From NCBI RefSeq assembly GCF_964019805.1, contig NZ_OZ026472.1, forward strand, positions 1,364,001 through 1,428,000: a stretch of 64,000 nucleotides of DNA, read 5' to 3'. Both the position numbers and the translations under genes were made by a program. A model generated the notes under the pieces. The model ran no database searches, was not told the DNA's origin, and worked only from the letters and a program-made list of their open reading frames with translations. Shown here piece by piece: positions 52,696 through 62,403 of the stretch (positions within the stretch are counted from its first letter, which is position 1; each line of letters opens with the position of its first letter). The DNA is from Candidatus Lariskella endosymbiont of Epinotia ramella. GTDB taxonomy: Bacteria > Pseudomonadota > Alphaproteobacteria > Rickettsiales > Midichloriaceae.

Positions 52696-52911
52696 TTAGT
52701 TTTTCACAGCATCTGTTGTTTCTTTATCAGCTGGCTTGCCTTGCTGTTGCATGAAGTCTTGGCACTCTTTAGTATTCTTATACTCAGTTTTTTGGCACTT
52801 TGCCATCATGTCAGAATCCTTATTAACAGCAGGATTCGCGTCAGCAGCAAAAGCCGTAGAGGAAAGAGCTACTGCACCAACAACCAAAGCGCTCAGAACG
52901 TTTTTCATCAT
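52696..52911 (-). CDS. Small secreted protein, 71 residues, unknown function
   Basis: The product opens with a signal peptide (MMKNVLSALVVGAVALSSTA, cleavage likely after AFA) followed by a mature part of about 48 residues, polar and charged, with two cysteines (MAKCQK and KECQDF, 12 apart) that could form a disulfide. No family is recognised. Its own strong terminator (52628-52662) and a separate upstream gap of about 90 bp mark it as an independent, probably well-expressed unit. A role in the periplasm is inferred from the signal only. Confidence 0.8.
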   Translation of the reverse strand: MMKNVLSALVVGAVALSSTAFAADANPAVNKDSDMMAKCQKTEYKNTKECQDFMQQQGKPADKETTDAVKN

Positions 52912-53002
52912 TTTTTCTGTACCTAAAAAATATAAAATTTATCACAAAGACCGAAAGGCCATAATATTAGGATATAACATTATATTTTTAAATATGATAG
53001 TA

Positions 53003-56000
53003 CTATTTGTTAGGCATGTTAAAAATATTGATCTCGATCATTTGTTGCGAATATAATGATAGAATGCTAAGTTTTATACTATATTCTTTAAAATATTTCT
53101 GAATCATTGATTTATATCCTTCTAGTTGAGAGTAATACCTAAGGCCCAGTTCTTCTATGGGTTGGACATTATTAGTCTTGAATTCTACTATCTCAATAAC
53201 GTTATCTTTAGCGATAATTTTATCAATTCTTATAAGTTTCTTGGAGGCGGAAAATGAGTCAAGAATGGAAATTTCTGCAAAAGTATTTGATGACGATATA
53301 ATTTCATGAAAATTTTTTATGGTTTTGAGTATGATTGCTATAGTTGCATTTTTTTGTTCAGCAGAGAAGTGATGTATTTGATAACAACCTTTAATATATT
53401 GCTCTGTATACTTTTGCCATTTATCAGATTCTATTTTTTCAAGGTTTTGAAGTATTTTGTGTATAACAATACCGCGTAACGCTTCGTCATTATATTGATT
53501 GTTATGCTCAATTGCTGTGTTTGTCAATTCTTGTCGCTTTGGCATTTGCCAAATATAAGCTTGTGATTGTGTATTTTGAACAATTGCAGCGTTGTCATAC
53601 TCTAACTTATGCAACACAGTTTGATGATTGTATAATTTTGCGTCAACTTTCCTGTGTTTTACATCATTTATGTTGAGATTTTTTCGCACATCTATCATAT
53701 CAGAACAAGTGATAGTATTCTCAAGGGCAGGAGCATAATTATGTAGCAACGAATACCAACTTGCTTGAATATTTTTGTTATTAAAGCCGAATATATAAAG
53801 CTTATCTTCAGCTCTTGTTAGAGCAACGTAAAGTAGTCTCATATTCTCTTCATTTCTAAGTAGCCTGTTTTTTAGTTTTATCGCATCTGATATAGTACTT
53901 TGAGTCTCTGCAAGACCATATATTACATGGTTTTTATATAAAGCAAGTGAGTCATTTGGAGCATTTTCAGAGTGCGCTGCATCCGCTAGAATTACAATTT
54001 TTGCCTGCAATCCTTTTGCTCCGTGGATTGTCATTATTCTTATTGAGTTTGTATCAAAGGCTGAGTCGTTAGATATAGTAGAATCTTGAAAAGTATGAAC
54101 CATCCAGTCTACAAAGTGTTCAATACCTATACCACTTGCACTGACTTCATATTCCATGACCTTATCTAAAAATTTTTCTATAGGTGATGCGGCATGATCT
54201 CCAAACCTTGAGACAAATTTTTCTAAGTATTTATATCCATATAAAATATGAGAGTAGAATTCATAAAAAGAGCGATCTTTTATTGAATCAAAAAAATAAT
54301 CTAATAAACTTTCTAAGTTCTGTTTTCTAAGGCGTATAGAATCAAGCAGACTATTGTCACCTCTTGCATATGCGATGCTGAATAAATCTTCTTCTGAGAT
54401 GCTGAAGAATGGGCTCTTCAGCAAGCAAGCAAGATTTAAATCATCATGTGGCATAGCAATAAATTTTGCTAGAGATAGTAGATCCTGAATTATTAAACTA
54501 TTTCTTGCTCTTATGCTCTTGCTTATACATGAAATGCCAAGGCGTTTTAGTTCTGCAATGAGATGATCTTCTAATGCGCTACGTTTTCTGACTAAAACCA
54601 TTATATCTGAAGCTTTTAGGTTTGTTGAATCGTAGCTAAGAATATTTTTTATATGCGATGCAAGCGCTCTTGCGGCTACAGCCTCCTTGTTTTGTAAGCC
54701 TTCCTGCTCAATATCTGGTATTTCCCATTCGTGCTCATTATCGTTTTTTGTAGTTTCTACAGCTTCAAGAAGCGGAAGCATATATACAGCACCGATTTCG
54801 TCTCTACTTGGCAAGTGCATAATGTTTTCTTCACGGCTTGCGCCCAGTGAGGTTTTATGCCCAGAATCGTTAAAGAAATTATCAACTAAATTTAAGACTT
54901 TTTTAGATGAGCGGAATGATATATTCATATCAAGCTCTAGCCATTTTTTTTGTGCAAAGCGCGCGCTTTTTCTATAGAATTTTTTGATATCACAAAAGAT
55001 CTCTGGAGAAGCACCTTGAAAGCCAAATATAGATTGTTTGAAGTCGCCAACTATGAATACTGTACGATTCGTACTTTTTGCTCCATCTCCTGAGAAAAAG
55101 TCTTCTGTGAGTAATTTAATAAGATCCCACTGTAATGGGCTTAAGTCTTGCGCTTCATCAACTAGCACATGATCTATCATAGAATCAAGTTTATAAAGAA
55201 GATGCTGTTTATCTAGGCTATCGCTCAGTATATTAAAAGTCTGAATGAGTAAGTCATCATATTCCGCATAACCGTGTTTTGTCTTTAGCTTCTCTATCTC
55301 AGTTTTCAAAGCCATGGTAAAACACTGCATTGCATACGAGATCTCTGCTGCTTTTTGATTTTCAAGTTTTTGAGAAACTTGATACAAAAGACTTTGTTCG
55401 TTTGTTAAGGCATCTAATATCTCAGGGTATTTATCACCTACTTCTTTTGATAGTAATTTTTTTCTTGGAACTCTCTCAGATGTTAAAAAAGCATTTATAT
55501 ACTGATCAAAGATAGAGATTTTATCTTTTAAATCGCTTTGTTGCCATATTTCCAGTGTTTCAACTAGATTTTTATCTGTTTTATTTTTTACGACATGACA
55601 TAAAGTGTTTAACGTGACAGCTGGAATATTTCCTGTCTCTGCGAGCCTTATAACCTCACTTTTCAGCAGCGCATCATATGTCTTGCTTTTATCTGCATGA
55701 AAAAAAGTGAATATATCAAACCCAGCATTATTTGAATTATGCTCTACCTCCATTTTATTAATTGCTTCTAATGCATAGTTTAGAAGTGTCTCATGATCCC
55801 TAATGTTGGCTAGTTTTTTGATTTGCAGCGCAAAATCTGCTGTCGCATTTTGTAGCACATTCAAGTAAGCTTGTTCGATCAGCTGCTTTTTTCGAAATGA
55901 ATCAATTAAGCTGGTTCGTATGTTTGTATTATCAGTGAGCACTTGGCATAGTGTTAGCACTTTATTGCAAAATGCATGTAGTGTTTGTATTTTGATATTC

Positions 56001-56395
56001 TCTATATTATCCAAAAATATGCCATAAAGCTGTCTTGCAAATGATATATCTGTATTCTCAATATTTTTTAGTCCTGTAAGATTTTGTAACTCTGCTTTGA
56101 TTGCTAGATCATTTAAAGACATCCATAGAGCAAGTTTATTTTTAAGTCTCGAAATAAGCTCATCTGCTGCAGCATTTGTAAATGTTAGACAAAGCAAATT
56201 ATTTGGGTGAGTGCCGCTCATAAGCAATCGCAATATTCGATCTACCAAAACTTTTGTTTTGCCGGTACCTGCAGATGCCGATATATAAACTGAGACGTTT
56301 GGATCGCTGCCCTTCCGCTGCAGATTACTTGCCAGCAGTATTTTGTCTTCTAACTCTGTGTTTTCCAATTTGTGAGATGACACTATAAATTCCAC
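53003..56395 (-). CDS. addA: Double-strand break repair helicase-nuclease AddA
   Basis: Helicase-nuclease subunit of AddAB, the alphaproteobacterial counterpart of RecBCD. The 1130-residue product has the Walker A motif SAGTGKTKVL (41-50), the UvrD-type motifs CLTFTNAAADEL, HVLVDEAQDLSPLQWDLIKL (motif II), VGDFKQSIFGFQGASPE (motif III), IRIMTIHGAKGLQAKIVILA and RLLYVALTRAEDKLYIFG, and a C-terminal nuclease domain with GIVIHKILQNLEKI, RIDKIIAKDNVIEIVEFKTN near 1077-1096. addB is not next to it. It starts inside ccmF (71-bp overlap), a long overlap; no in-frame alternative Met occurs before the Walker motif. Confidence 0.93.
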   Translation of the reverse strand: MEFIVSSHKLENTELEDKILLASNLQRKGSDPNVSVYISASAGTGKTKVLVDRILRLLMSGTHPNNLLCLTFTNAAADELISRLKNKLALWMSLNDLAIKAELQNLTGLKNIENTDISFARQLYGIFLDNIENIKIQTLHAFCNKVLTLCQVLTDNTNIRTSLIDSFRKKQLIEQAYLNVLQNATADFALQIKKLANIRDHETLLNYALEAINKMEVEHNSNNAGFDIFTFFHADKSKTYDALLKSEVIRLAETGNIPAVTLNTLCHVVKNKTDKNLVETLEIWQQSDLKDKISIFDQYINAFLTSERVPRKKLLSKEVGDKYPEILDALTNEQSLLYQVSQKLENQKAAEISYAMQCFTMALKTEIEKLKTKHGYAEYDDLLIQTFNILSDSLDKQHLLYKLDSMIDHVLVDEAQDLSPLQWDLIKLLTEDFFSGDGAKSTNRTVFIVGDFKQSIFGFQGASPEIFCDIKKFYRKSARFAQKKWLELDMNISFRSSKKVLNLVDNFFNDSGHKTSLGASREENIMHLPSRDEIGAVYMLPLLEAVETTKNDNEHEWEIPDIEQEGLQNKEAVAARALASHIKNILSYDSTNLKASDIMVLVRKRSALEDHLIAELKRLGISCISKSIRARNSLIIQDLLSLAKFIAMPHDDLNLACLLKSPFFSISEEDLFSIAYARGDNSLLDSIRLRKQNLESLLDYFFDSIKDRSFYEFYSHILYGYKYLEKFVSRFGDHAASPIEKFLDKVMEYEVSASGIGIEHFVDWMVHTFQDSTISNDSAFDTNSIRIMTIHGAKGLQAKIVILADAAHSENAPNDSLALYKNHVIYGLAETQSTISDAIKLKNRLLRNEENMRLLYVALTRAEDKLYIFGFNNKNIQASWYSLLHNYAPALENTITCSDMIDVRKNLNINDVKHRKVDAKLYNHQTVLHKLEYDNAAIVQNTQSQAYIWQMPKRQELTNTAIEHNNQYNDEALRGIVIHKILQNLEKIESDKWQKYTEQYIKGCYQIHHFSAEQKNATIAIILKTIKNFHEIISSSNTFAEISILDSFSASKKLIRIDKIIAKDNVIEIVEFKTNNVQPIEELGLRYYSQLEGYKSMIQKYFKEYSIKLSILSLYSQQMIEINIFNMPNK

Positions 56396-58328
56396 CTAAA
56401 AACATCAAAAAACTACCAAACCATATCCAGCCCATCATAGGTCTATAATAAACTTGTACAATGAGCGCTTGTTTTAACTCTATAAAATCTCCTATCGTAA
56501 CATATATATCTGCAAAAATTCCATGTATGATAGAAGCTTCAGTGGTTTGCTGTTTCTCTATCGGGAAAATACGTACTTCAGGATTGGCTTGGCCTATAAA
56601 ATGATCCCATTTATCATAAACATTAAAGCTTGCCGCTTTCGAAATATAATTCTTATGCTCTTTATAAGATAACTCATTCAATACTACCTTAAAACCTTTC
56701 ACCTCTATGTGCTCATACATTTTGAGCATTACCTGTTTTTCCTCTTGAAGCCAAGAGTTAAGAGCAATAGAGAGCACTACTATTCCAGCTCCAAGGTGTG
56801 CTAATATCATCGCAGGTGAGCTATACCTCTTAGAATCTCTGGTATTATATAAAATACTTGAGAGCACTAATTTTAGCATGGTCAATATCAACCAAAGTCC
56901 GCCCAGTATTGCTGCAATTACTAAAGGACTTGAGATTTTAAACGCAAGCATCATTACGGCGCAGAGAACTATGGCAATGCTTGCACAAGGCCAATGTTTT
57001 TGCATTAAAAGTCGTATCGAATTATTTTGCCATCCTACATAAACAGAAAAGCAGCATAGATATATAAGTGCAATAATCAGAGGATTAAAAATGATATTAA
57101 AATATGGAGCGCCTACTGAAATCTTCCGCCCAATGATCGCTTCAAGGATAGGTGGATATAGAGTGCCAAGGATAACGGTAAATGCAGCTACACTCAGCAA
57201 AATAGTTTGCACGGCAAAAGTAGCGCTAAGAGATAATAGTTCAGGTTGAGATTTTAGTTTATTTTCCTCCTGAGACTTCAGTACATATATTGTAAAAGAT
57301 GCTATTGTTGATAATGCAACGAAGGTCAATATTATTATTCCGCGATATGGATCACTTGCAAATGAGTGCACTGAAGTAATGAGCCCTGAACGCACTAAAA
57401 ATGTGCCAAACATACTGAAAGTAAATGTAAGGATAGAAAGGATAACGCAGGCACTGCGACCATTTTCTGTTTTTATATATAGCAAAAGGCTATGCAAAAG
57501 AGCTGTGCCAAGAATCCAAGGAATTATTGATGCGTTTTCTACAGGATCCCAGAACCAGAAACCGCCCCATCCGAGCTCTCTATATGCCCACCAGCTGCCA
57601 AGTGCGATGCCAATGGTAAGTATAGACCATGAAATCACAACCCATGGCCTGATCATTACAGCCCAAGACCTTCCTATATTATTTGTGAGAAGTGCTCCAA
57701 GTGTTGCAGAATACGCAACTGAAAATCCTATGTAACCAAGGTATAGTGCAGGAGGATGCATCACTACTCCAACATCTTGCAATAATGGATTGAGTCCAAA
57801 AACACTTGTGATTGGCGCAAATATTCTCTCAAATGGATTTGAGAATAATATTACAAACGATAAAAATGCAGCGCTAAATATGCCATTGATTATGTGAAAT
57901 GAGATAACTAGCTTTCCTCTATGAATGACTCCAAATGCACAGCTGAAAAAACTAAATACTAGTGTCCAGAGAAGCATAGATCCTTCGTGATTGGACCAAC
58001 TTGCAGCTATTTTATATAAGAATGGCTGTATTTTATTCGAGTGATATAATACGTTCAATACAGAAAAATCAGAATTAACATAGGAGAACAATAAGCATAA
58101 AAAAGAAGCGCTGATAAGTAAGAATTGGCCTATAGATAAGATCCTCAAATATTTTTCTACTGATATGTTGATGCTTTTCAATTTTGCCCGTACTTCAATC
58201 AATGATGTTTGTTTTGCACGCTTTGCGCTGAAGTAGCAAAAAAGTCTTTGCACGACATATAAAGTAATAGGAGCAAGAGATGCGATAAGCGCCAGGTAAA
58301 GTAGTAAAACGCCAAGATCTGGAATCAT
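56325..58328 (-). CDS. ccmF: Cytochrome c-type biogenesis protein CcmF
   Basis: Heme lyase core of system I cytochrome c maturation, in the inner membrane. The 667-residue product has about 14 to 15 membrane segments, the tryptophan-rich WWD motif GWGGFWFWDPVENASIIPWI near residue 255, and the conserved helices with SHEGSMLLWT (the heme-ligand His region) and HPPALYLGYIGF. A periplasmic domain follows residue 540 (MLKMYEHIEVKGFKVVLNEL). CcmG is 2.3 kb away in the same orientation. The 3' end overlaps addA by 71 bp. Confidence 0.94.
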   Translation of the reverse strand: MIPDLGVLLLYLALIASLAPITLYVVQRLFCYFSAKRAKQTSLIEVRAKLKSINISVEKYLRILSIGQFLLISASFLCLLFSYVNSDFSVLNVLYHSNKIQPFLYKIAASWSNHEGSMLLWTLVFSFFSCAFGVIHRGKLVISFHIINGIFSAAFLSFVILFSNPFERIFAPITSVFGLNPLLQDVGVVMHPPALYLGYIGFSVAYSATLGALLTNNIGRSWAVMIRPWVVISWSILTIGIALGSWWAYRELGWGGFWFWDPVENASIIPWILGTALLHSLLLYIKTENGRSACVILSILTFTFSMFGTFLVRSGLITSVHSFASDPYRGIIILTFVALSTIASFTIYVLKSQEENKLKSQPELLSLSATFAVQTILLSVAAFTVILGTLYPPILEAIIGRKISVGAPYFNIIFNPLIIALIYLCCFSVYVGWQNNSIRLLMQKHWPCASIAIVLCAVMMLAFKISSPLVIAAILGGLWLILTMLKLVLSSILYNTRDSKRYSSPAMILAHLGAGIVVLSIALNSWLQEEKQVMLKMYEHIEVKGFKVVLNELSYKEHKNYISKAASFNVYDKWDHFIGQANPEVRIFPIEKQQTTEASIIHGIFADIYVTIGDFIELKQALIVQVYYRPMMGWIWFGSFLMFLGGIYSVISQIGKHRVRRQNTAGK

Positions 58329-58459
58329 AAGTTTATTATTCCTTGTAGTATTTTGCCTAATTTCATAGAAAATATAGGCTGAGATGCAAAGATTTATTGC
58401 TTTAACAGCGAAGATGATATCAGAGCTGTCATGTTATGTCGCCTTAGAAATTAGTATTT

Positions 58460-59638
58460 TTAAGAAGATTTCGGCTGTATATTCTTCACTATACTACTAA
58501 TGAGACGCTCTATATCAGATTCACTATGTTTTGCCATTAAGGCTATTCTCAATCTTGGCGTTGGAGATGTCGGCGGACGAATTGCAGATACCGCAATTTT
58601 AGATTCCATTAAAGCGTCTTTATAAAGAACCACATCTTTACTAGAATCCAGTATTATTGGCACTATGTGTGAGTTATGTGCTGCGCTCGTCCCTATATCA
58701 TATCCTCTGCTAGTAAGTTGTTGTTTTAATGCATTTGCAAGTCGCATAATATGGTCTCTTTGCTCATCAAGGCTTGGTAGAAGAGCTATTGCAGCTAGAA
58801 TTGCTGCCGCTAAAGCCGGCGGCATTGCTGTTGAATATATAAAGCCACCACATCTATTTATTAAATAGTTCCTAAGTATATTGGAGCATGCTATGTAGCC
58901 TCCGCTTGCGCCTATTGCCTTGCTGAATGTCCCCATAATTGCATAATCAATACCTTCAAAATCATGATTTGATGAGAGTCCGTGGCCATGTTGTCCAAAC
59001 ATACCAGTTGAATGTGCTTCATCCAGATATAGAAATGCACCAAATTCTCTTGAAATTGTGATAAGCTCTGCAATATCTACTATATCGCCATCCATTCCAA
59101 ACAGAGTTTCCGAAACGATAAATTTTGGACGAACATCATCTTTATATTGCTCTATGAGGATACGCAGGTGCTTAATATTACAGTGCTTGTATCTAACCAT
59201 CTTAGCACCGGCAAGCATGCACCCATGGTATAAACTAGCATGATTTAACTTGTCAAAAAATACTAGTGCTTGATTTTGCAAAACCTTAGTGTCGAGTATG
59301 CTACTTAGTGCTGTAGAATTTGCTTGGTAGCCAGAGCTGAATATAAGTGCAGCTTCAGTATGCTTCATTGCAGCGACTTGTTTTTCAAGATCATGAAAAA
59401 TTTGTAAGTTGCCAGAAAGCAGTCTAGAGCCTGTAGCTCCAACACCAAATTCCTTAGCATACTTGCAAAATGCATCTACAATAACCGGATGTCTACTTAG
59501 AGAAAGATAATCATTACTAGTAAAATCTATCAAAGATTTACTGTGACTTGCGACCTGTCCCAGCATTCTAAAAATTTGTTCAGATTTAAGCGAACTGCAG
59601 AACTCATTATATAATGCAGAATGAGTCATCAAACACAA
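58460..59638 (-). CDS. bioF: 8-amino-7-oxononanoate synthase-like alpha-oxoamine synthase
   Basis: PLP enzyme condensing an acyl thioester with an amino acid; BioF joins pimeloyl-ACP and alanine in biotin synthesis. The 392-residue product has FTSNDYLSLSRHP near residues 39-51, GVGATGSRLLSGN, FSSGYQAN, KLNHASLYHGC, LDEAHSTGMFGQHGHGL with Asp206, the PLP lysine Lys240 in GTFSKAIGASGGYIAC, and AIRPPTSPTPRLRIAL at the C-terminus, which favours BioF over 5-aminolevulinate synthase or KBL. No other biotin gene except the uncertain BioC-like one is in this window. It overlaps the kinase gene downstream-to-upstream by 10 bp. Confidence 0.8.
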   Translation of the reverse strand: MCLMTHSALYNEFCSSLKSEQIFRMLGQVASHSKSLIDFTSNDYLSLSRHPVIVDAFCKYAKEFGVGATGSRLLSGNLQIFHDLEKQVAAMKHTEAALIFSSGYQANSTALSSILDTKVLQNQALVFFDKLNHASLYHGCMLAGAKMVRYKHCNIKHLRILIEQYKDDVRPKFIVSETLFGMDGDIVDIAELITISREFGAFLYLDEAHSTGMFGQHGHGLSSNHDFEGIDYAIMGTFSKAIGASGGYIACSNILRNYLINRCGGFIYSTAMPPALAAAILAAIALLPSLDEQRDHIMRLANALKQQLTSRGYDIGTSAAHNSHIVPIILDSSKDVVLYKDALMESKIAVSAIRPPTSPTPRLRIALMAKHSESDIERLISSIVKNIQPKSS

Positions 59639-60684
59639 TCTCTAAGGAAAATATGTGAATCTTGATCTTTGCCTTGCGTTATATATTCTTCAAACCAATT
59701 CTTTAGCTCAAACAGCTGCGGGCTATTCAAACTATCAAATATATAGCGGGTAACTCGTGGTAGTGAGGATAGTCTATGCCCCTTCCCATATTTCATATAT
59801 AGTCTGCGAAAGATCCCTATAATCTTTAGATTCCGTTGAGCGCCTAGTATAGTATATGCTGCCTCCAACTTTTCTTTAGGAACTTCATCTTTAAAGTGAT
59901 CAAAGTAGTGTTCTTTTGTGACATTGACTACCTCTGGACTTACATCTCTTCTTGCATCTTCCAGTAATGAGACAAGGTCATAACAGTGACTGCCAAGTAA
60001 CGCATCTTGAAAATCTAAAATTCCTATTTGACATTCCGCCTGCTTTTGTGTGGGAAGTAGCATCAAATTGTCAGCATGATAATCTCTGAGCATCATGATG
60101 CGTGGCATATCCTCAATAATCTTATAAAGCGATGTAAAGATACCAAGGAAATCATTACTTGCAGATTTAAATTTACCCTCTTCTGGGATGATAAACTTTA
60201 GCGTCCAATCCAAGAAAACCTGTAGCTCTTTATTTAGAATATTTGAATCACAATGCGGCAAATCTAAGCTACAAGCAGATTTAGCAAGTTGAATCAGGTT
60301 ATTTGTTGCATTGATATAGATCAAACTTTCGATACTATTATCACGTTCAAGAGCTTGTGATACTGTTAAATTTCCAAAATCTTCAAGCAACATCAATCCA
60401 GAATTATGACATTCGTGATATATCTTAGGAACTTTAAACTGGTTTTCTATTAAAAATCGCCCTACTTTAGAGAATGACACACATGAATCAATCTCCAGAC
60501 TGCTATCCGTTTTGTCAGAGCGTTGCTCTATTATTCTTGTATACTGCCTTGTGGAACAATCCCTTGGCATCTCATCCAGATTATATATATCCTGCAGAAC
60601 GCATGCTTGTTTTAGAAAATCACTGTAAGATCGATTAATATACGGCATCGATTTTATCCAGTACGTTTTTAAATTGTGTTTCAT
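59629..60684 (-). CDS. AmgK-like sugar kinase (aminoglycoside phosphotransferase fold)
   Basis: A 351-residue phosphotransferase of the APH/choline kinase fold, similar to the N-acetylmuramate/N-acetylglucosamine kinases AmgK used in peptidoglycan recycling. Catalytic residues are MLRDYHADNLMLL near residue 198 (the catalytic Asp and Asn) and GILDFQDALLGSHCYDL near 220-236 (metal-binding DFQ). MLLEDFGNLTVSQAL is the N-lobe hinge. The start at 60684 has AAGGTG 6 nt upstream but overlaps ccmG by 50 bp; an internal ATG at 60648 reduces this to 14 bp. In other alphaproteobacteria this gene often sits beside tsaE; that is not so here. Substrate is inferred. Confidence 0.82.
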   Translation of the reverse strand: MKHNLKTYWIKSMPYINRSYSDFLKQACVLQDIYNLDEMPRDCSTRQYTRIIEQRSDKTDSSLEIDSCVSFSKVGRFLIENQFKVPKIYHECHNSGLMLLEDFGNLTVSQALERDNSIESLIYINATNNLIQLAKSACSLDLPHCDSNILNKELQVFLDWTLKFIIPEEGKFKSASNDFLGIFTSLYKIIEDMPRIMMLRDYHADNLMLLPTQKQAECQIGILDFQDALLGSHCYDLVSLLEDARRDVSPEVVNVTKEHYFDHFKDEVPKEKLEAAYTILGAQRNLKIIGIFRRLYMKYGKGHRLSSLPRVTRYIFDSLNSPQLFELKNWFEEYITQGKDQDSHIFLRDCV

Positions 60685-61165
60685 CTATGTCACCTTCATC
60701 ATGATACACGATTTTTGATGTTTGATCTATGATAAAGACAGCAGGGAGAACAGATACTCCAAGCTCCATCACCAGATCTGAAGAAAGTGCACCTATCTCT
60801 TCGAAGGGATTACTATTCTTAGCAAGCCATTCTTTTAAATTTTCTTGATTTTCATCCCAACTGAGACCTATCACGCTCATCTCATACTCTCCTTTCACTT
60901 CCTGTATTAATCCTATATGCTTTGAACAAGAAGGACACCACGAAGCAAAAACGTATATAACCTTATATTTTTCATTATGAGACGGCAAAAGAGAAAAACT
61001 ACTATCAGTAGAAAAGAATCGCTGAGCTTCTGGAACCTGAACATAAAATGACTCTTCTTCTTCTATTATATGATTATCACCTTTCTTGTTTGATACTATA
61101 ATCAACATTACAAAAAATATACATATCAATACTATTGGAACTGCTTTAGATAAAACTTTCTTCAT
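60635..61165 (-). CDS. ccmG: Thiol:disulfide interchange protein CcmG/DsbE
   Basis: Membrane-anchored periplasmic thioredoxin that reduces apocytochrome c for heme attachment. The 176-residue product (from ATG 61165) has an N-terminal anchor (KKVLSKAVPIVLICIFFVML), and a thioredoxin fold with the CPSC active site in YVFASWCPSCSKHIGL, Cys77 and Cys80, then VIGLSWDENQENLKEWL and the cis-proline segment SVLPAVFIID. A GTG at 61177 would lengthen it by four residues. It overlaps lipB by 20 bp and the kinase gene at its end. Confidence 0.9.
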   Translation of the reverse strand: MKKVLSKAVPIVLICIFFVMLIIVSNKKGDNHIIEEEESFYVQVPEAQRFFSTDSSFSLLPSHNEKYKVIYVFASWCPSCSKHIGLIQEVKGEYEMSVIGLSWDENQENLKEWLAKNSNPFEEIGALSSDLVMELGVSVLPAVFIIDQTSKIVYHDEGDIDETQFKNVLDKIDAVY

Positions 61166-61829
61166 AATAGCACTCACAATTAAACAGATTTTTAAATTCT
61201 TTGATTATTATAGAATCAAATTCGCTTATAGTAATATTTTTGCCTAATTTTTCAAGTGATGTCATTCTGCAGTTCTGTATGCCGCATGGAATTATATCAT
61301 CAAACTTAGTTAAGTCTGGCGAGATATTCACTGCGACTCCATGTGATGTGACCCACTTTTTCACCTTTACTCCAATCGAACAAATCTTTTCTTCAACGTT
61401 TTTATTTCTTATCCATACCCCGGTGCCTTGTGCTGAGCAGAATGCAATTACACCTATATTTTTCAGTATATTAATCAGTAGTTGTGAGATTCTTAATATA
61501 AAGTCTTTTATATCAGGTTTTTCATGGTACATATCGCCTAAATCCAGCATTATGTAAAGCACACGCTGGCCTGGTCCGTGATACGTGCACCGTCCTCCTC
61601 TATTAGTACTAATTACCGGTATCTTTGGTGATATCAAATCTTCAGAAAGAGTCATAGCACCAGCTGTATATATTGGGACATGCTCCAAAAGCCAAATCAA
61701 AGGATTTGCTGTTCCATTTATAATCATATCTACACGCTTACTCATAAAATCTAGTGCTTCCTGATATGGCACTAAACTTTTTGATGTGATACATGCGACT
61801 TTTGTTTGATTTAACCTGAAGAACTGCAC
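61146..61829 (-). CDS. lipB: Octanoyltransferase LipB
   Basis: Moves octanoate from ACP to lipoyl domains of 2-oxoacid dehydrogenases and GcvH. The 227-residue product has the substrate-binding NRGGRCTYHGPGQRVLYIML near residue 75-94, CSIGVKVKKWVTSHGVAVNI with the catalytic Lys near 160-165, and the acyl-accepting Cys in IIPCGIQNCRMTSL near 190. Start ATG 61829, 6 bp after plsY. It forms a tight minus-strand run with plsY and ccmG. Confidence 0.94.
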   Translation of the reverse strand: MQFFRLNQTKVACITSKSLVPYQEALDFMSKRVDMIINGTANPLIWLLEHVPIYTAGAMTLSEDLISPKIPVISTNRGGRCTYHGPGQRVLYIMLDLGDMYHEKPDIKDFILRISQLLINILKNIGVIAFCSAQGTGVWIRNKNVEEKICSIGVKVKKWVTSHGVAVNISPDLTKFDDIIPCGIQNCRMTSLEKLGKNITISEFDSIIIKEFKNLFNCECYYEESFI

Positions 61830-61835
61830 TATTTA

Positions 61836-62399
61836 TTAGCTCCACAGTATATTTTTGATATTCTCCTTATGTCTATAAAATACTAAAAGACATACAATAA
61901 GTCCAAACAGAATATCATACTTACTTTGTATGATAAAAATAGTTCCCAAAAGCATTGCAATCATTGATATAAGAGATGCAATGGCGGATGTCTGAAATAT
62001 TAGAAAAGTAATCAACCAGAAAATACAAGTAAAAACACCAACATATATATCCAGCGATAGTATAACTGCAATGCTTGTAGCAATGCCCTTGCCGCCTTTA
62101 AATCTAAGCCATATGGAGAATATGTGCCCTAAAATTGCAGAAAGTCCGACGCAGATTGCAAGATTATAGTCATATTGTTTTGCAATCAGGACTGGAATAG
62201 CGCCTTTAGTTGCATCTGCAATAAGGGTAAGAATACCAAGCTTCTTCCCTCCCACTCTCATTGCATTGGTTGCTCCTATATTACCAGAGCCATGTGCCCT
62301 TAGATCTTTATGTCCTAAGAGCTTTGCAAACAATAAGCCGAATGGAATTCCAGCAATTAAATAAGTAATTAAAATCGCAAGCATTATTGACAATGACAT
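61836..62399 (-). CDS. plsY: Glycerol-3-phosphate acyltransferase PlsY
   Basis: Takes acyl phosphate made by PlsX (also encoded here) and acylates glycerol-3-phosphate. The 187-residue integral membrane protein has about five segments and the family motifs HGSGNIGATNAMRVGGKKLG (near 36-55) and HIFSIWLRFKGGKGIATSIA (near 91-110). It starts 4 bp after the virB6 stop; translation coupling with the secretion gene is likely but probably not functional linkage. Confidence 0.94.
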   Translation of the reverse strand: MSLSIMLAILITYLIAGIPFGLLFAKLLGHKDLRAHGSGNIGATNAMRVGGKKLGILTLIADATKGAIPVLIAKQYDYNLAICVGLSAILGHIFSIWLRFKGGKGIATSIAVILSLDIYVGVFTCIFWLITFLIFQTSAIASLISMIAMLLGTIFIIQSKYDILFGLIVCLLVFYRHKENIKNILWS

Positions 62400-62403
62400 A
62401 GTA

